From Mauremys mutica (taxonomy: Eukaryota; Chordata; Testudines; Geoemydidae), in contig NC_059073.1 in NCBI RefSeq assembly GCF_020497125.1, positions 14,219,225 to 14,283,224 of the forward strand: a stretch of DNA of 64,000 bases, read 5' to 3'. Position 1 is the stretch's first letter. Every line of letters starts with the position of its first letter. The notes beneath the pieces were generated by a model, which was not told where the DNA came from, did not search any database, and saw nothing but the letters and a program-made list of their open reading frames with translations. The translations under genes and the position numbers were made by a program. Shown here piece by piece: positions 33,077 through 44,640 of this stretch.

Positions 33077-33374
33077 GGCCTGGTCTACACTACGCGGGGG
33101 GGGGTCGAACTAAGGTACATGACTTCAGCTACGCGAATAGCGTAGCTGAAGTCGAACTACCTTAGTTCGACTGACTTACCCGTCCAGACGCGGCGGGGTC
33201 GAACTCCGCGGCTCCAAGGTCGACTCCGCCACCGCCGTTCGCAGTGGAGGAGTTCCGGAGTCGACCGGAGCGCGTGGGGAGTTCGAACTATCGTGTCTTG
33301 ATTAGACGCGATAGTTCGAACTCCGAGAAGTCGAACTCACCGCGTCGACCCGCGCGGTAAGTATGGACCTGCCC
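33077..33374. mobile_element. Harbinger-type MITE, CpG-rich, with strong hairpins
   Basis: The 298-bp unit begins GGCCTGGTCTACACTA and ends GTATGGACCTGCCC, imperfect inverted repeats. TGA flanks it at 33,074-33,076 and 33,375-33,377, a 3-bp duplication as expected for PIF/Harbinger. Two internal palindromes are striking: 33,105-33,170 (TCGAACTAAGGTA ... TACCTTAGTTCGA) and 33,279-33,323 (GAGTTCGAACTATCG ... CGATAGTTCGAACTC). The left end resembles GGCCTTGTCTACGCTAC at the start of the autonomous element at 44,276. Many CpGs survive. Confidence 0.82.
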
Positions 33375-33377
33375 TGA

Positions 33378-33880
33378 GTTAGAAAACAACAGTCTCATGT
33401 CCCTGAAGCCAGTGTGTTTTGGAAAAGTTGAGGAAGCCACAGAAAGACAGTTGGGACTGGTAGAAAGAGCACGGGGGACAAAGGTCCCTGAACAAAACAC
33501 CCCCAGAAGAACCCTGGGCTTGAAGCCCTCCCAAGAGCTGAAGCAAGTTGGAGATCAACAGTGAACCCTGGACGGCCCATGCACAGGACAGAACTCTTGT
33601 CCACTCTTGCCCCTCGTCTTCGCACATTACACCCAGGCTTGTTCAGCCTTGGGTTGTGCATGTGTGAGTATGAAAGTGGGTTAGGGCTTGGGGCACGAAC
33701 GCTTTCTTCCTTCCTCCTAAGTAACATGGGGAGCACCCAGCACTGACCCCTGTTATTTTCTTAATAAAGCTTTAAAACGTAGTCATTTGGTGTGCTCCTT
33801 CATCTCCTCTCCTAACAATCCTGCGGCCTCAACCTGATCACCTGATGCCTCAGACAGATTGATAACAAAAAAATCTGTCA
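33378..33880 (+). mobile_element. Possible LTR fragment with AATAAA
   Basis: GC-moderate, purine-rich sequence followed by TTCTTAATAAAGCTTT (signal at about 33,761) and a downstream R/U5-like stretch. The style resembles other LTRs here, but TG...CA ends and a target duplication were not identified. Open frames at 33,288-33,746 (both strands) have no domain. Confidence 0.28.
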
Positions 33881-33944
33881 CTGTAGTGTCTTTGTGTTCT
33901 GTACATTTCCCCTATGTGCACAGTCCAGCAGCTATTTTGTTCTC

Positions 33945-34433
33945 AGAACATAAGAATGGCCACACTGAGTCAGACCAAAGGTCCATCTAGCCCAGTATCC
34001 TGTCTTCTGACAGTGGCCAGTGTCAGGTGCCCCAAAGGGAATGAACAGAACAGGGAATCATCAAGTGATCCATCCCCTACTGTCCATTCCCAGCTTCTGG
34101 CAAACAGAGGCTAGGGACACCATTCCAGCCCATCCTAGCTAATAGCCACTGATGGATCTATCCTCCATGAATGTATCTAGTTCTTTTTTGAATCCAGTCA
34201 TGGTCTTGACCTTGACAACATTCTCTAGGAAGGAGTTCCACAGGTTGACTGTGTGTTGTGTGAAGAAATACTTCCTTTTATTTGTTTTAAACCTGCTGCC
34301 TATTAATTTCATTTGGTGATCCCTAGTTGTTGTGTTATGAGAAGTAGTAAACAACACTTCCTTATCTACTTTCTCTATGCCAGTCATGATTTTATAGACC
34401 TCAATCATATCTCCCCTTAGCCAGCTCTTTTCC
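33945..34433 (-). mobile_element. CR1/L3-type LINE 3' fragment with RT C-terminus
   Basis: Minus-strand open frame of 98 codons at 34,139-34,435 reads [41 protein letters not shown] and ends in [17 protein letters not shown]. This is the C-terminal end of a CR1-group RT. The 3'UTR follows to AGAACATAAGAATGGCC at 33,945. It is a different subfamily from the element at 24,766; the same type, better decayed, is at 50,030. Confidence 0.8.
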
Positions 34434-34679
34434 AAATGTTACTCTGACATTTGGTCAGAATAGGCTTTATTTCAGATCCTCTGGTTTTGTGTTGTGATGT
34501 GACTAAACGCACTCTGAGATGCAAACCTGAATCTATGTCTTTGCAGCATGCGTAACATTTTGATCTAGTGAATAGGGAATCAGTGAATAAGGGCTCTGAA
34601 CTACTGTCACTTTGGGCAAGTTAATTCTTTCTGTGCTTTGGTTTCCTCTACTACCCTTTGTCCGTGTTGTTTTGTCTAA
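34434..34679 (+). repeat. Short MIR-like fragment at about 34,570-34,660
   Basis: GGGAATCAGTGAATAAGG ... CACTTTGGGCAAGTTAATTC resembles the MIR/CORE-SINE core. No other feature seen. Confidence 0.3.
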
Positions 34680-35440
34680 TGTCACAGGCTGGCTAGGAGG
34701 AGTCAAGCTCAGCTTTGCCTTTGATGCAGGAGCTATCTCCCAGCTGATCCTGATTTTGGTGGCTTAATTGCAATTTTTGGACAGACCTGAGAGAGGTCAA
34801 GAAGGTCTACAAAGAGAGAGCTCAGTGGTGAAGGGGAAAGCTCCAGGGGAGAGGAAGGAGGTCGGGAGTGCTGCTCCAGTGAAGGGCTTGTTGAGACTGA
34901 GGTGGAAGGAGAACTAGAGAGAGCCATGGGGTGGGGGGCAGCAGCTGTAGTAAGCCCTGAAATAAGGGCAAGACTCCAGGTGAGGCAGCCCTGGGAGTTG
35001 TCATTCAACTGAGGAATAGAGCATAGCAAAAACTTGAGAGGGATGAAATTTCAAGCCCAAGGAGAACAGAAGTGGTTTAAGTTTATATTTTCAGTGGGGA
35101 TTTGTGGGGGGGGGACTCCACTGACGTGCCTTATGAGCCTCTGTCCTGAAAGAAGAGTGAACCTTGAGAGGGTTTGAGGCCTGGGAAGATGGCAAGATCA
35201 TGGAGCTTTGAGGAAAGGGGTGGAAGGACCCTTGATCCCAGAGTCAGGGACTGAAGACCTGACACAAGGCCAATTAGCTATTTGTGGGTGGGACTTTCTG
35301 TTCTCCCAGAAGCGATCTGAGGGGGAACTTTAAGTGACCTGGCCAGAAGGCTGAGTCATGAGAAGAAACAGTCTGGTGCAGGTCTGGAGTAGCAGTCATC
35401 AGGAGGTGCCAGGGAAGGAGCCTGCTATGCCATGCCCAGC
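34680..35440. mobile_element. LTR-like purine-rich repeat (ends uncertain)
   Basis: Starts TGTCACAGGCTGGC and is purine-rich with 'gagagagctcagtgg' style sequence seen in the other turtle LTRs here. A candidate end GACCTGACACA lies at 35,266, but no matching duplication was found. Open frames at 34,733-35,029 (minus) are low-complexity Ser/Pro/Leu and not believed. Confidence 0.3.
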
Positions 35441-38400
35441 CACAAAGGAACATGTTGGCCGGTGAGTTGCTCTTCTACAGTGAGATTGTATTTGCACAAT
35501 GGGACTCAGATCTAGGTCTCTGCTTGCTACTGTATAGCTGAAATAATAATACTAATAATACAGAGCAATGGTGAGCACTAGCTTTTACAAGTGGCCTCAC
35601 TGAAATTAAGATGCACACTAGAGTAAGTGAGATCAGAATCTGATCCAAGGTCCAATGACGAGATAAAATAACCATGCCCACAAAAGCACAGATTTCTCCT
35701 GGTTCACAAATTTCCTAAACGTTAAAATGAGGTTTGGATGAAAATAATTATTGCTGAAGCAGTTCAATGGTTTTTTAAAAAAAGGAGTAGGTAAGCAATA
35801 TGATCTCCCTGCAGATAACTGTCTGGGACTTATATCTGGGACAGAGAAGATAACACATAATTCACAGAAAACAAAGGGTGCCGGGGAGAAACTTGTGAAA
35901 AGCTTTCGTCAAAGAAAATTGAATTTAGGGGCTGAATTTGTCCTATAAATCTGGGAGTAAAAATAGCCAAGGCTGGCTGATAGTGGTCTGAAAAATGAGT
36001 TCAGTAAGAGCGGTCACAGCTTTGATGGATAGGGGAGCTGCTTCTTATCAGGTCAGGCCAGTAATGGAAAGGCAATGGGATAATCATCAAATAATTCTTT
36101 TTACTACCTATCAGTTACACATAAGTGGCTGCTGTACAGAACCAGTTAACTGCTGACAGTAAATCTAAGTTCAGCTTGTACACATGAAATGAGGATCTTG
36201 TTACGCTCCTTCCTTCTTCATTCAGTTTTATTTTGTTTTTCTATCTCTGTTGGGATATCACTTGTGGGGTATTTTTTTAGCCAGCTTCCCTTAGGTCAGT
36301 GCATATGGACAGGCTTGGTTACAGAGGGGTTCATGGTTCCCGCTGAAATTGTGCAGGGTGGTATTGAGTGGCCTTGGGGATTGTTAATGGAATACAGTTA
36401 CTTGTCACTTTCAGGTCATTGGGTTAAATGCAGCTACCTGGGTTGTCCGTGACCGAGTGTCACTTAAGCTATGAAGATATCATCAGACTATGTGAAATGA
36501 GTTTGCAGTGTCAGTCTAGCTTAATGCAGGCAGGTCTGTCGATGTCACAAACTCTGCCCGAACCGGCAATTCTACTGGTGGTCTCAGCAGAGAGGGAAAG
36601 GACTGTATGAAAAGATGAGAGGATGAGAGGTAAAACTCAAGTCATTCTGACCACTCATGATTTTTACAGATCCCATGGCACTTCTTGTAAGAATAGGAAT
36701 ACTAGCCCTGATCTGACTTTGGATATTTCACTTGGGATATTAACATTTTACCTATGTAGAATTTGTCTGCAGCTGCATTTGGATACAGTGTTCTTCACTT
36801 CCTTTGCTAAACTCGAACAGAGTTCTGGTGCACACATCAGAGAGAGAATTCCTACCAGGGCATAGTAAATCACTTTGAGACGCTTCTGACCTATGTCCTT
36901 AGTCCTGCTCCCATTGAAGTCAATGGTAAAACACCCTCTGAGTCCAGTGGGGCAGGTTGGGGCCTTGTAATGACGTATATTGGCACTTTAAGGCCACATG
37001 GGGATGTCTTTGGGATGAGGCTACTCCATTCCAGTTCTGCAGAAGACCCAGGGAATGAGAGAGAGCTGTTGAGAGGGAGAGAAGTGATAAACAGTTGGTT
37101 TCTGGAAATCCTCCCCATATGCTGTTCTCCTTAGGCCCAGGACAACCAGCCTTGTAGAACTGGGTGGGGGCAGGGCTCTTAGCCAATCAGGGCAAATTCT
37201 GGAAAGGAGGCCAGCATATAATCTGCCTCTTCCCTCATAGCAGAGTTGATGCTTGATGGAAGAGGCGTGCTGGTATGTGAGTGAGGCTGAATTACTTGGA
37301 CTCTACCTTCAGACTGCAGAGAAGACTGTGTGTGAACTCCACCGCGGGGCGGGGGCGGGGGAAGTGCTAGGGGAGAAAGATAGTTTGGTTGCTGAACATT
37401 TCATTTAACGTTCTGTGCATTGGAGAGGCTTTGTTGCCAGTCTGTGTAGGAGCTGTTTGGGGGTAATTTAAAGGGCCTTCTGGGAGAGGCTGGCTCAGGG
37501 TCATAGCCTGCTATACGCCCTATCTAAATATGCTATAAAAATCCTTTGGTGAGATTATAATGCCTAATTACCTCTCACCAGGTGATGGGTTGATCTCCTG
37601 GCTTCAGTGTTGTGATGAGTCTCTTTAGTTCTTGAGCACTGACAAGATACTTGGTGCTGTGGAGAGAAGAGTTACTGTGGTGATCAATGCTATATAAATA
37701 CTGTAGTTAGATGAGAGAGAGAGGGTGCATGGTCCATGCCACTAGGTGCTTACAATCTAAGAAGAGAAACCTAGAATTAAACAGGAAGAACTAATGCTGG
37801 CATGGCAGAGCAAATTTGGCTCTTGTTTCTTTAAATATTGTATACTCTTCATGGTAGAGTGTCTTGCTCTGCTCTTACAGCACTCGGTACAATGGAGGCC
37901 TGACCTGAGTAGGCCCTCTGGCTGCTACCTTAATCCAGATGCAATACTGTCAAAAGGCAACATACATCCTCCCCCCACCTCTCTCTGCCCCATATGCACC
38001 CCTCTCCACCTGCCCACCCCTACGTGCGCGAACACACAGGCTGTGGAAAGATATGTAGTGCTTGATTGCCAGCTATATTGTTCATCAGCAAATCCTATAC
38101 CTATGCACAACGTGCTTTGCGCTTTTCAGCGGTGCCGTAGCCGGCTTGTGGTTTTAATTAGTTATGTGACTTTGTTTCTCTACACCAGAGACTTAAAGGA
38201 AAAAATGGTTCCAGTTTCCCAGGTGCCATGTCACACTGCACATCCGTCAAAGAGGCTGTGGGAGTTTTCTAAGAATGGTTCCCTCTGCTTTCCAGATAGC
38301 CAGAGCCTTTCATTCCCTTCAGGGGCAGCCTGACAATGTTTACAGAGTGCTAAGTATTCATTATTAGCTAACTAAGCCTCCTCACAGCACCCCCGAAAGT

Positions 38401-39601
38401 AAGGCTTAGTGTCTCCATGATGGAGACAGGGAGCATGGGCCATCCTGGGACACCCTGCCCCCACATGGTAAAGGACAGAGGAAACCCAGGAAACTGTCAG
38501 GTGACCCTCTGGGACTGTTGCTTCCTACATCAGATGGAGGTCTTGGGAAATCATGGAGGAGGCAGAGGGTGTTGTGTCCACATCTCATGGTACCCAGGAT
38601 ATGCAGAGAAAAGAAGCAATGACTCAGCAGTGCTGGTGATGCCCAGCCTTTCCCCTCCTGCTGGAGCAAGGAGCCGGGCTGTAAGCAAACCCACCCTCTC
38701 CAGGTGCAAGTGGGGGTTAATGCTGGTAGGGACAGAATTAACTCCACTGTGATATCAGCATGGATAACGACAGTGTTCTGCACAGACGGCAGCTGCTTCC
38801 TGATCTCTCCTCTCCTCAGAGTGCCCCTTCTGAAGGCTCCACACCATAGATTAAGGGTCTGCCTCTGCCTCCCAGAGAGGGATGAATCACGAGCAGAGGC
38901 CCTGATCTTCTGTACCCCTCTCTCATGCTGCCACAGACTCTTGCTCCCCTTACGGGTGACATGGGGATATGGGATTCAGAGAGGTTGAGTGAATTGTCCA
39001 GGGACACAGAGGAAACTGGAAGGCAGAGTCAGGATCAAGGAGGACAGATCTCTTCCAGGCTGAAATGCAGGGAAAGCTCATTCAAATCCAAATCCTCTGA
39101 GTACATCCACTTAGTCTGAGAGTCCAGAAATGCCTTACCTGTGTGTCCTGCTAGTCTAGAATAACCTACTCTTCCTAGAAGAGCTGATCAAGATGCTGCC
39201 TGATGTAGTGGTGAATTCCGTAAGTCTCCCTGTCCTAGATATCAGCATCCACTGGGGTAATAGAATAGCCTGAAATCTACATGTTATGTTGCTCAGAAAC
39301 AATCTCTGGACTTGTAGAAAACACTGTTGGCCATATTTTGGACTGAATTTGGGCATAATTAATGGAAGAACCACCCTCCAGTTCTTGTCAGGTGCTCTGT
39401 CCTGCAGGTGAAAACGAAAACTTCTCTTTGCAAATCTGGAGCTGGACTGGTGACTGTCTCTGACAAGAGAGAGGATGATTGGTCTACCTGCATGCACAGC
39501 TAAATGCCTACTTCTAGTTTTAAAACAAAATTTCCCTCAATAACGTTGTGCGCTCACCCTCCCCCACAACCACACTCACTCACTGACACAGCCATAAAGG
39601 A
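35441..39601. other. Unassigned noncoding DNA
   Basis: No gene found in about 4.2 kb. The 179-codon frame at 37,794-38,333 runs through an ancient-repeat piece and has no domain. 36,905-36,928 holds a dispersed-palindrome copy (CCCATTGAAGTCAATGG). 37,700-37,760 has a short ancient-repeat fragment (CCACTAGGTGCTTACAATCTAA). 38,406-39,497 shows overlapping frames on both strands, taken as chance. Confidence 0.35.
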
Positions 39602-40215
39602 ACAGGGTCCCATCGTGATAGGAGCTGTGTACACAGATGCCCTGAAGAGCTTACAATATAAAATAGACAGACATAGGTGAAAGAAAGGAATTATCACTAT
39701 CCCCATTTTACAGATAGGGAACCGAGGCACAGAGAGGTTAAGTCAGTAGTTCTCAGCCTTTTCAGACTACTGTACCTTTTTCAAGAGGTGGATTTGTCTT
39801 GTGTATCCCAAGTTCCACCTAACTTAAAAACTACTTGCTTACAAAATCAGACATAAAAATACAAAAGTGTCACAGCACACTATTACTGAAAATGTGCTTA
39901 CATTCTCGTTTATAATTATATGGTAAAAATTAAATTGCACCCCCCCCACCAGATTGAGATATAATATAGAGAGCAGTATAAACAAGTCATTGTCTCTATG
40001 AAATTTTAGTTTGTATTGACTTTGCTAGCGCTTTTCATGTAGCCTGTTGTAAAACTAGGCAAATATCAAGATTAGTTGATGTATCCCCTGGAAGACTGTG
40101 TCTACGCTCAGGGGGATGCATACCCCTGGCTGAGAACTACTGGGTTAAGTTACTTGCCCAAGGTCTCCCACAAAGTCTGTGGCAGAGTTGGGACTTGAAC
40201 CCAGCACATTTGATC
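39602..40215 (-). repeat. Ancient MIR-like repeat, split by a hAT element
   Basis: The left part is 39,602-39,743 (GAGCTTACAATATAAAATAG ... CCCCATTTTACAGATAGGG ... AGAGAGGTTAAGT). The right part is 40,143-40,215 (GGTTAAGTTACTTGCCCAAGG ... GGACTTGAACCCAGCACAT). Joined across the insertion they form the usual reverse-oriented MIR core. Confidence 0.7.
39744..40142. mobile_element. hAT non-autonomous element with 8-bp duplication GGTTAAGT
   Basis: The 399-bp element begins CAGTAGTTCTCAGCC and ends GGCTGAGAACTACTG, perfect 15-bp inverted repeats. GGTTAAGT flanks it at 39,736-39,743 and 40,143-40,150. It has no coding frame. It sits inside an ancient MIR-like repeat, so it is the younger of the two. 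Confidence 0.94.
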
Positions 40216-40221
40216 TGTTGC

Positions 40222-40276
40222 CTGCAATAGGATGGGACTGGACTTGATGACCTCGGAGGTCCTTGTGTTCCTATGA
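40222..40276 (+). mobile_element. CR1 LINE 3'-end fragment
   Basis: GGGACTGGACTTGATGACCT, CGGAGGTCC and a degraded TTCCTATGACAT end: the last ~55 bp of a plus-oriented CR1. Confidence 0.7.
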
Positions 40277-42225
40277 CATCCTGAAATGACAGCAAGTGAT
40301 ACACTCAGTGCTATAGGTAGTCAGTCAGCCCCAAGATGTGAGGTTGTCACTAATGTCCTTGTGCATGTGCAGCCTTCGTTTGAGATGCATGAGCATTGTA
40401 GCTGATGTCCCTTGAACAGTCTGGGTGTTGCCATTCAGGCAAAGGGCACAGATGGAACAGAGAGAGGATTAGCAGGAAGGGATGCCTGAGGGGGGAGAGT
40501 GCCGCTCCTTTGGAAGGGCTTTCACTCGCTCCTGGAATAACACAGCCTTGGTTTAACTCAGGGGCAAATGACACTTTCTCTCCTCCCATCCCCCACGACA
40601 AGCTGATTAGGAGTTTCTTGGTGTCTACGCTTCTCCTTGGGCTGCTACCCCAGTTGACTGCAAAGATGACGCAGCAGCAGCTTGTGGCTGACTCACCCTG
40701 TCGACGTCTCTGTGATGAACCACACGCAGGAGGGGCACAGAATAGTTGTCTGTTTCCCTGTCTTAAATTCCTGCTTCTCTGTGAAGCCAGCGAGACTCTC
40801 CTAGCAATGGTGAGTGAGTGTCCTGTTCAGGGGAACCTTTGGGCCCACTCACTACAGATAGTTGTTTGTGATATCCAGCATACCCACAGATTCCTAGCAG
40901 CCTGCTTTTTTTGACTGGAGACATACAGTACAAAAAAGACAATAAAAAAGCCAGAAGGATGGTTCCTGGCACAGAGGTGAATGCAGTAGTCTTTCACCCA
41001 TTTCAAGGAAGGGGGAGAGATTTTGGGGATCTGAATGAGAGCAGCCCAGAAAGGCAGATGATCGGATCTGAGCCAGAAAACCACAAGCAACTGGGAACAG
41101 CTGCATGTCGCACAAACATCCCTGTCTGTCTGTGGCATCATCTTGGGACGTCTGATAAATCTCCTCTTTGTCTCAGCCTGAATTAAAAAGCAGAATTCAC
41201 CTTTGTCACCGGTGTCCTTTACACTCATGCTTGTTCTTCGACACTGCCTCCCAGTAACCTGGCTCCTCCCCAGAGCTAATGCGCGGTGGAGTCTCTTTGA
41301 ATCTTTATCTTGCTGTCTGACATGGTCTTACCCTGAACATTGTGCGACTTTGCAAATTATAATCCGATTTGAAAGCGATACTTATCAAAAGCAGTGTAAG
41401 TTACTTACATTATAAATCCCCAGCTTCAATAAAAATGGTCTAGGCATCAGACACACACAAAAATTCTCTGTCCAGAATTTAATGTTATAATCTGTCAAGG
41501 GCTCTTGTTTGGTGCTAGGGATCAAATTATTGTGCGTAATGCAGGAGTCGGCACCGTTTAGGTCTAGATTTCGAGTCATTAGACTACTGATCACTCCGTT
41601 TCCCAAGCTGCTTCACCTTCTGTTCTTTATGCCAAGAGTCTTATTTCCCTGGGTCACAGAGCATCACGTCACCTCATCAGCAAACAGTTTGTGACATCAG
41701 CATCCAGGAGTTCAAAGTCTGACCTGGCTAATGTGGCCTCTCTTCTTGTCCTCTCAAAGACAGCCACAGCCACACGATGCAACATCTGGCAGGAAGGGAA
41801 AAAATCAATGGGAATGATAAGCTTTAAGATCTCTTCTTCTTCTTCTTTTTCTTCATAAAAAAGGAATGAAAATCTAGTGCTTATGAAAATGTGGGGTTCT
41901 CTTGCTATGGACTCACTCGATGCCTAGCCCTATGAGATCCTTGGCCACCACTGGGGTTCGTAGGTTCTACGGTAATACAAATAATCAATAACCATTAACT
42001 GGCTAGAGTCTGGTATAACAGGCAGACAGTGTGTATGCCCTCCTCCATAGTGCTGCCATGGCACAGCTTTCCCAGCGTGCAACACTCTTGATATTTTAGC
42101 TCTGGCTTGCCTCTGATCAGTGATGTGAAAAGATCTGTCATCCAGGGACCAGGACCAGCCCATCAAACTCATTCCCCATTTGGCTTAAACAATCCTGGAA
42201 GTTAGAAGTGAGAGGCTGGGACAGT
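40277..42225. other. Unassigned noncoding DNA
   Basis: No gene found. The 169-codon open frame at 40,405-40,914 has no domain and long frames overlap it on the other strand. 41,833-41,855 is a CTT-rich microsatellite. 41,330-41,500 is AT-rich and repeat-free. Confidence 0.35.
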
Positions 42226-42400
42226 GGTTCTTAACTCTTTTATACCAGGACACCCTCTTCCAAATCAGGATCACCTTGACTCTACCCTCCCCATCTAGCC
42301 AGAACCTTCTTACGAGTAGCAAGGACAGGATGGTTGTGACTCCCTAACACCTGTTTGTGAACCCCATAGTGAGACCCTAGGTTCCTACACTAAGTCATTG
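42226..42400. mobile_element. hAT-like end fragment (CAGTGGTTCTTAACTCTTTT)
   Basis: Begins CAGTGGTTCTTAACTC, a typical hAT terminal repeat, then ACCAGGACACCCTCTTCC and AATCAGGATCACC. The partner end was not found, so the element is truncated. Confidence 0.5.
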
Positions 42401-42689
42401 TGCCACCTATCTACTGAAAACCTAGTCTGGAATAGGCTGTAGTTAGGCATTGAAGCTTTGAAAGAGCTTCAGAGCCTGAAGAATCTATTCAGGTTTGGGA
42501 TGGCTGAACATGGGAGCAGGACCATCAACTGCCTTTTACCATGCAGGACCTGAAGAGCACCACATATGGATGGCAGGAATGGAGGAGGGAATCCCTCATC
42601 CAACAGGTTCTCCTCTGCTAGTGCTGCTACAGGTGGCAGATAATCACAAGACATTCCTAGAAGAAATAGTGCAATTTAGGAATAGTGTT

Positions 42690-43075
42690 CAGACCCATGA
42701 TCCATGTAGTCCAGTTTTCTGTGTCTGATGGTGGTCAGTGCCAGATGCATCTGAGGCAGGCAAACGAAATCCTAAAGTAGGCAGATAGGGAGTAATCTGC
42801 CTCCATGAGGGTCTTGGCTTAGACCCTGAAACATGAGGTTTTAGATCTCTTCCAAAACTCTTCTTTTAGTATTAGCTATTATAAATCTGGCTATTTATTC
42901 ATATAATTTTACACCCCATCTTTGAATCACGTGGAAGTCTTGTCCCCAGTGGTATCTGATGGCAGTGAATTCCGAAGTTTTATTATCCAACTGAGTGGGA
43001 AAGTTTCCTCTTCCGTTTTGAATTTGCCACCTTCCAATTTAATTGAATGTCCCCTTGCTCTTGTGTTATGAGCCA
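42690..43075 (-). mobile_element. Old L3/CR1-like LINE 3' fragment
   Basis: Reverse-oriented 3' region with ATCCATGTAGTCCAG at one end and the RT C-terminal equivalents TTCCGAAGTTTTATTA (F-x-R) and CTTGCTCTTGTGTTATGAG at the other. Frames are destroyed. Confidence 0.5.
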
Positions 43076-43360
43076 AGGGAGAACAATAGACGTTTCAACT
43101 CTTCCTGTAAGCCAGGGCTGAAGATATTAAGGCAGAGCCGGGTGAACTCAAAGGATGCCCGGCAGCTCCAAAAGAGGGCGTTGTATGCGAGACTGCGCCT
43201 GCCTTTTCACACTTCATTGGGTTTAACATTATGAATAACTAAATTCTAATTGCTGCAGCTTTCATGGAAGAAAGGCTTGTAATGCTGCCTGGCCCGCTCT
43301 GTACCTGAGGTGTGTGTCATTCCTCTTGTGCTATTGAACAAAGTGTATCGCTGTCTGGGT

Positions 43361-43756
43361 CATAAGTGCTGACTCTGTGGGTGCTCTGGGACTGGAGCAC
43401 CCACAGGGAAGAAATGGTGGGTGCTGAGCATCCACCAGCAGCCTCCCATCAGCTCCTCCCCCACAGTGCCTCCTGCCCGCTTGTGGGGCCCGCCGATCAG
43501 TGCCTCCCCCTCCCTCCCCATGCCTCCCGCCCGCTGCAATCAGCTGTTTCGCAGTGTACAGGAGGCTGGGGGGGGAAAGGGGGAGGAGCGAGGACACGGT
43601 GTGCTCAGGGGAGGGGGCAGAACGAGGTTGGGAAAAGGCGGGTCGGGGGCTGGGAAGAGGTGTGGAGGGGGCAGGGAAGGGATGGAGTGGGGGCAGGGCC
43701 TAGGGCAGAGCTGGGGGTCGAGCACCACCCGGCACAATGGGAAGTCAGCGCCTGTG
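43361..43756. mobile_element. GC-rich hAT MITE with 8-bp duplication GTCTGGGT
   Basis: The 396-bp element begins CATAAGTGCTGACTCTG and its right end, read in reverse, is CACAGGCGCTGACTTCC (11 of the first 15 positions match). GTCTGGGT flanks it at 43,353-43,360 and 43,757-43,764. It is GC-rich with long G and C runs, which produce the long Pro/Ser/Gly open frames on both strands at 43,331-43,818. Those frames are not genes. Confidence 0.88.
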
Positions 43757-43764
43757 GTCTGGGT

Positions 43765-44272
43765 GGCTGAAGCATGACTCCTTTTTATTGCTGAGTAATA
43801 TTTAATGCAACATTCCAATGTTGTCTCTTTGTTCCCACCAAGTTATAGCCCATGGTTGCCATGTGGCTCCGAAGCTACGTAGCTGTGATGGAAGTGGGAG
43901 TTTTCTGTAGTATTTTTATGAACTATCTGTATGACTCAGTTTCTGTCACTTGGGTACCCAGTGGGTGCAGAAGGGTTAAAATGGTGCTGTTGGGGCAAAG
44001 CAGGAGACAGGAGAGGTTTGTGTCACATAGCTGTCTGGGGTGATATGCGTGTGTCATTAAGGACTGCCTGGAATCAACCCCTGTGAATGGAAGACCCTGA
44101 CAGAGAGCATAGAAACCTAAGGACTGAGCAGTTACCGCTTATCAACGGGAGGCTCCCAGCAGGCTGAATGTGAGAACTCTGCATGGCTTTGCAGCAGGAG
44201 GATAATGGGTGGAGATGATAGGAGGTAGTGATAAGAATTGGGCTCACAGAGACTCAGGGTTCTTAGCGGGAC
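43765..44272. other. Unassigned noncoding DNA
   Basis: No gene or bounded repeat between the hAT MITE and the Harbinger element. Confidence 0.4.
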
Positions 44273-44640
44273 TAAGGCCTTGTCTACGCTACAGAGTTTT
44301 GTTGACTCAAGTTAAGCTGACGATCAAAAACCGGTTTGATTACATCACTTGTGCATTGTCCACACGATACTCCTGCTCTCGGGAGCGTGTCCCCAGTTGG
44401 TGCTCTAGCATCGGCAGTGAGAGCAGTGCACTGTGGGTAGCTATCCCCACTGTGCTACTTACCACCTTCTGCAGCTAGCAGCTGTGGGAAGGTGGAGTGG
44501 ATCGCAGTGCATCATGGGTGCAGGCTCAACATCCCATGATGCAGTTTTTTTCTGTCCCATCATTCCATGGGCTTCCGACTGCATTTAACTCCATTTTTCA
44601 ACGACCCCAGTTTACTGAGTGCCTGCTGTCAGAAAGGATG

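Noticed and set aside
37794..38333. 179-codon plus-strand open frame
   Set aside because: Composition is unremarkable, it begins beside an ancient repeat fragment, and no motif or homologous family is visible.
40405..40914. 169-codon plus-strand open frame
   Set aside because: No domain or splice pattern; long frames overlap it on the other strand.
43331..43818. Several 70-134-codon frames on both strands
   Set aside because: All fall in the GC-rich hAT MITE bounded by GTCTGGGT duplications and show low-complexity Gly/Arg/Pro sequence.
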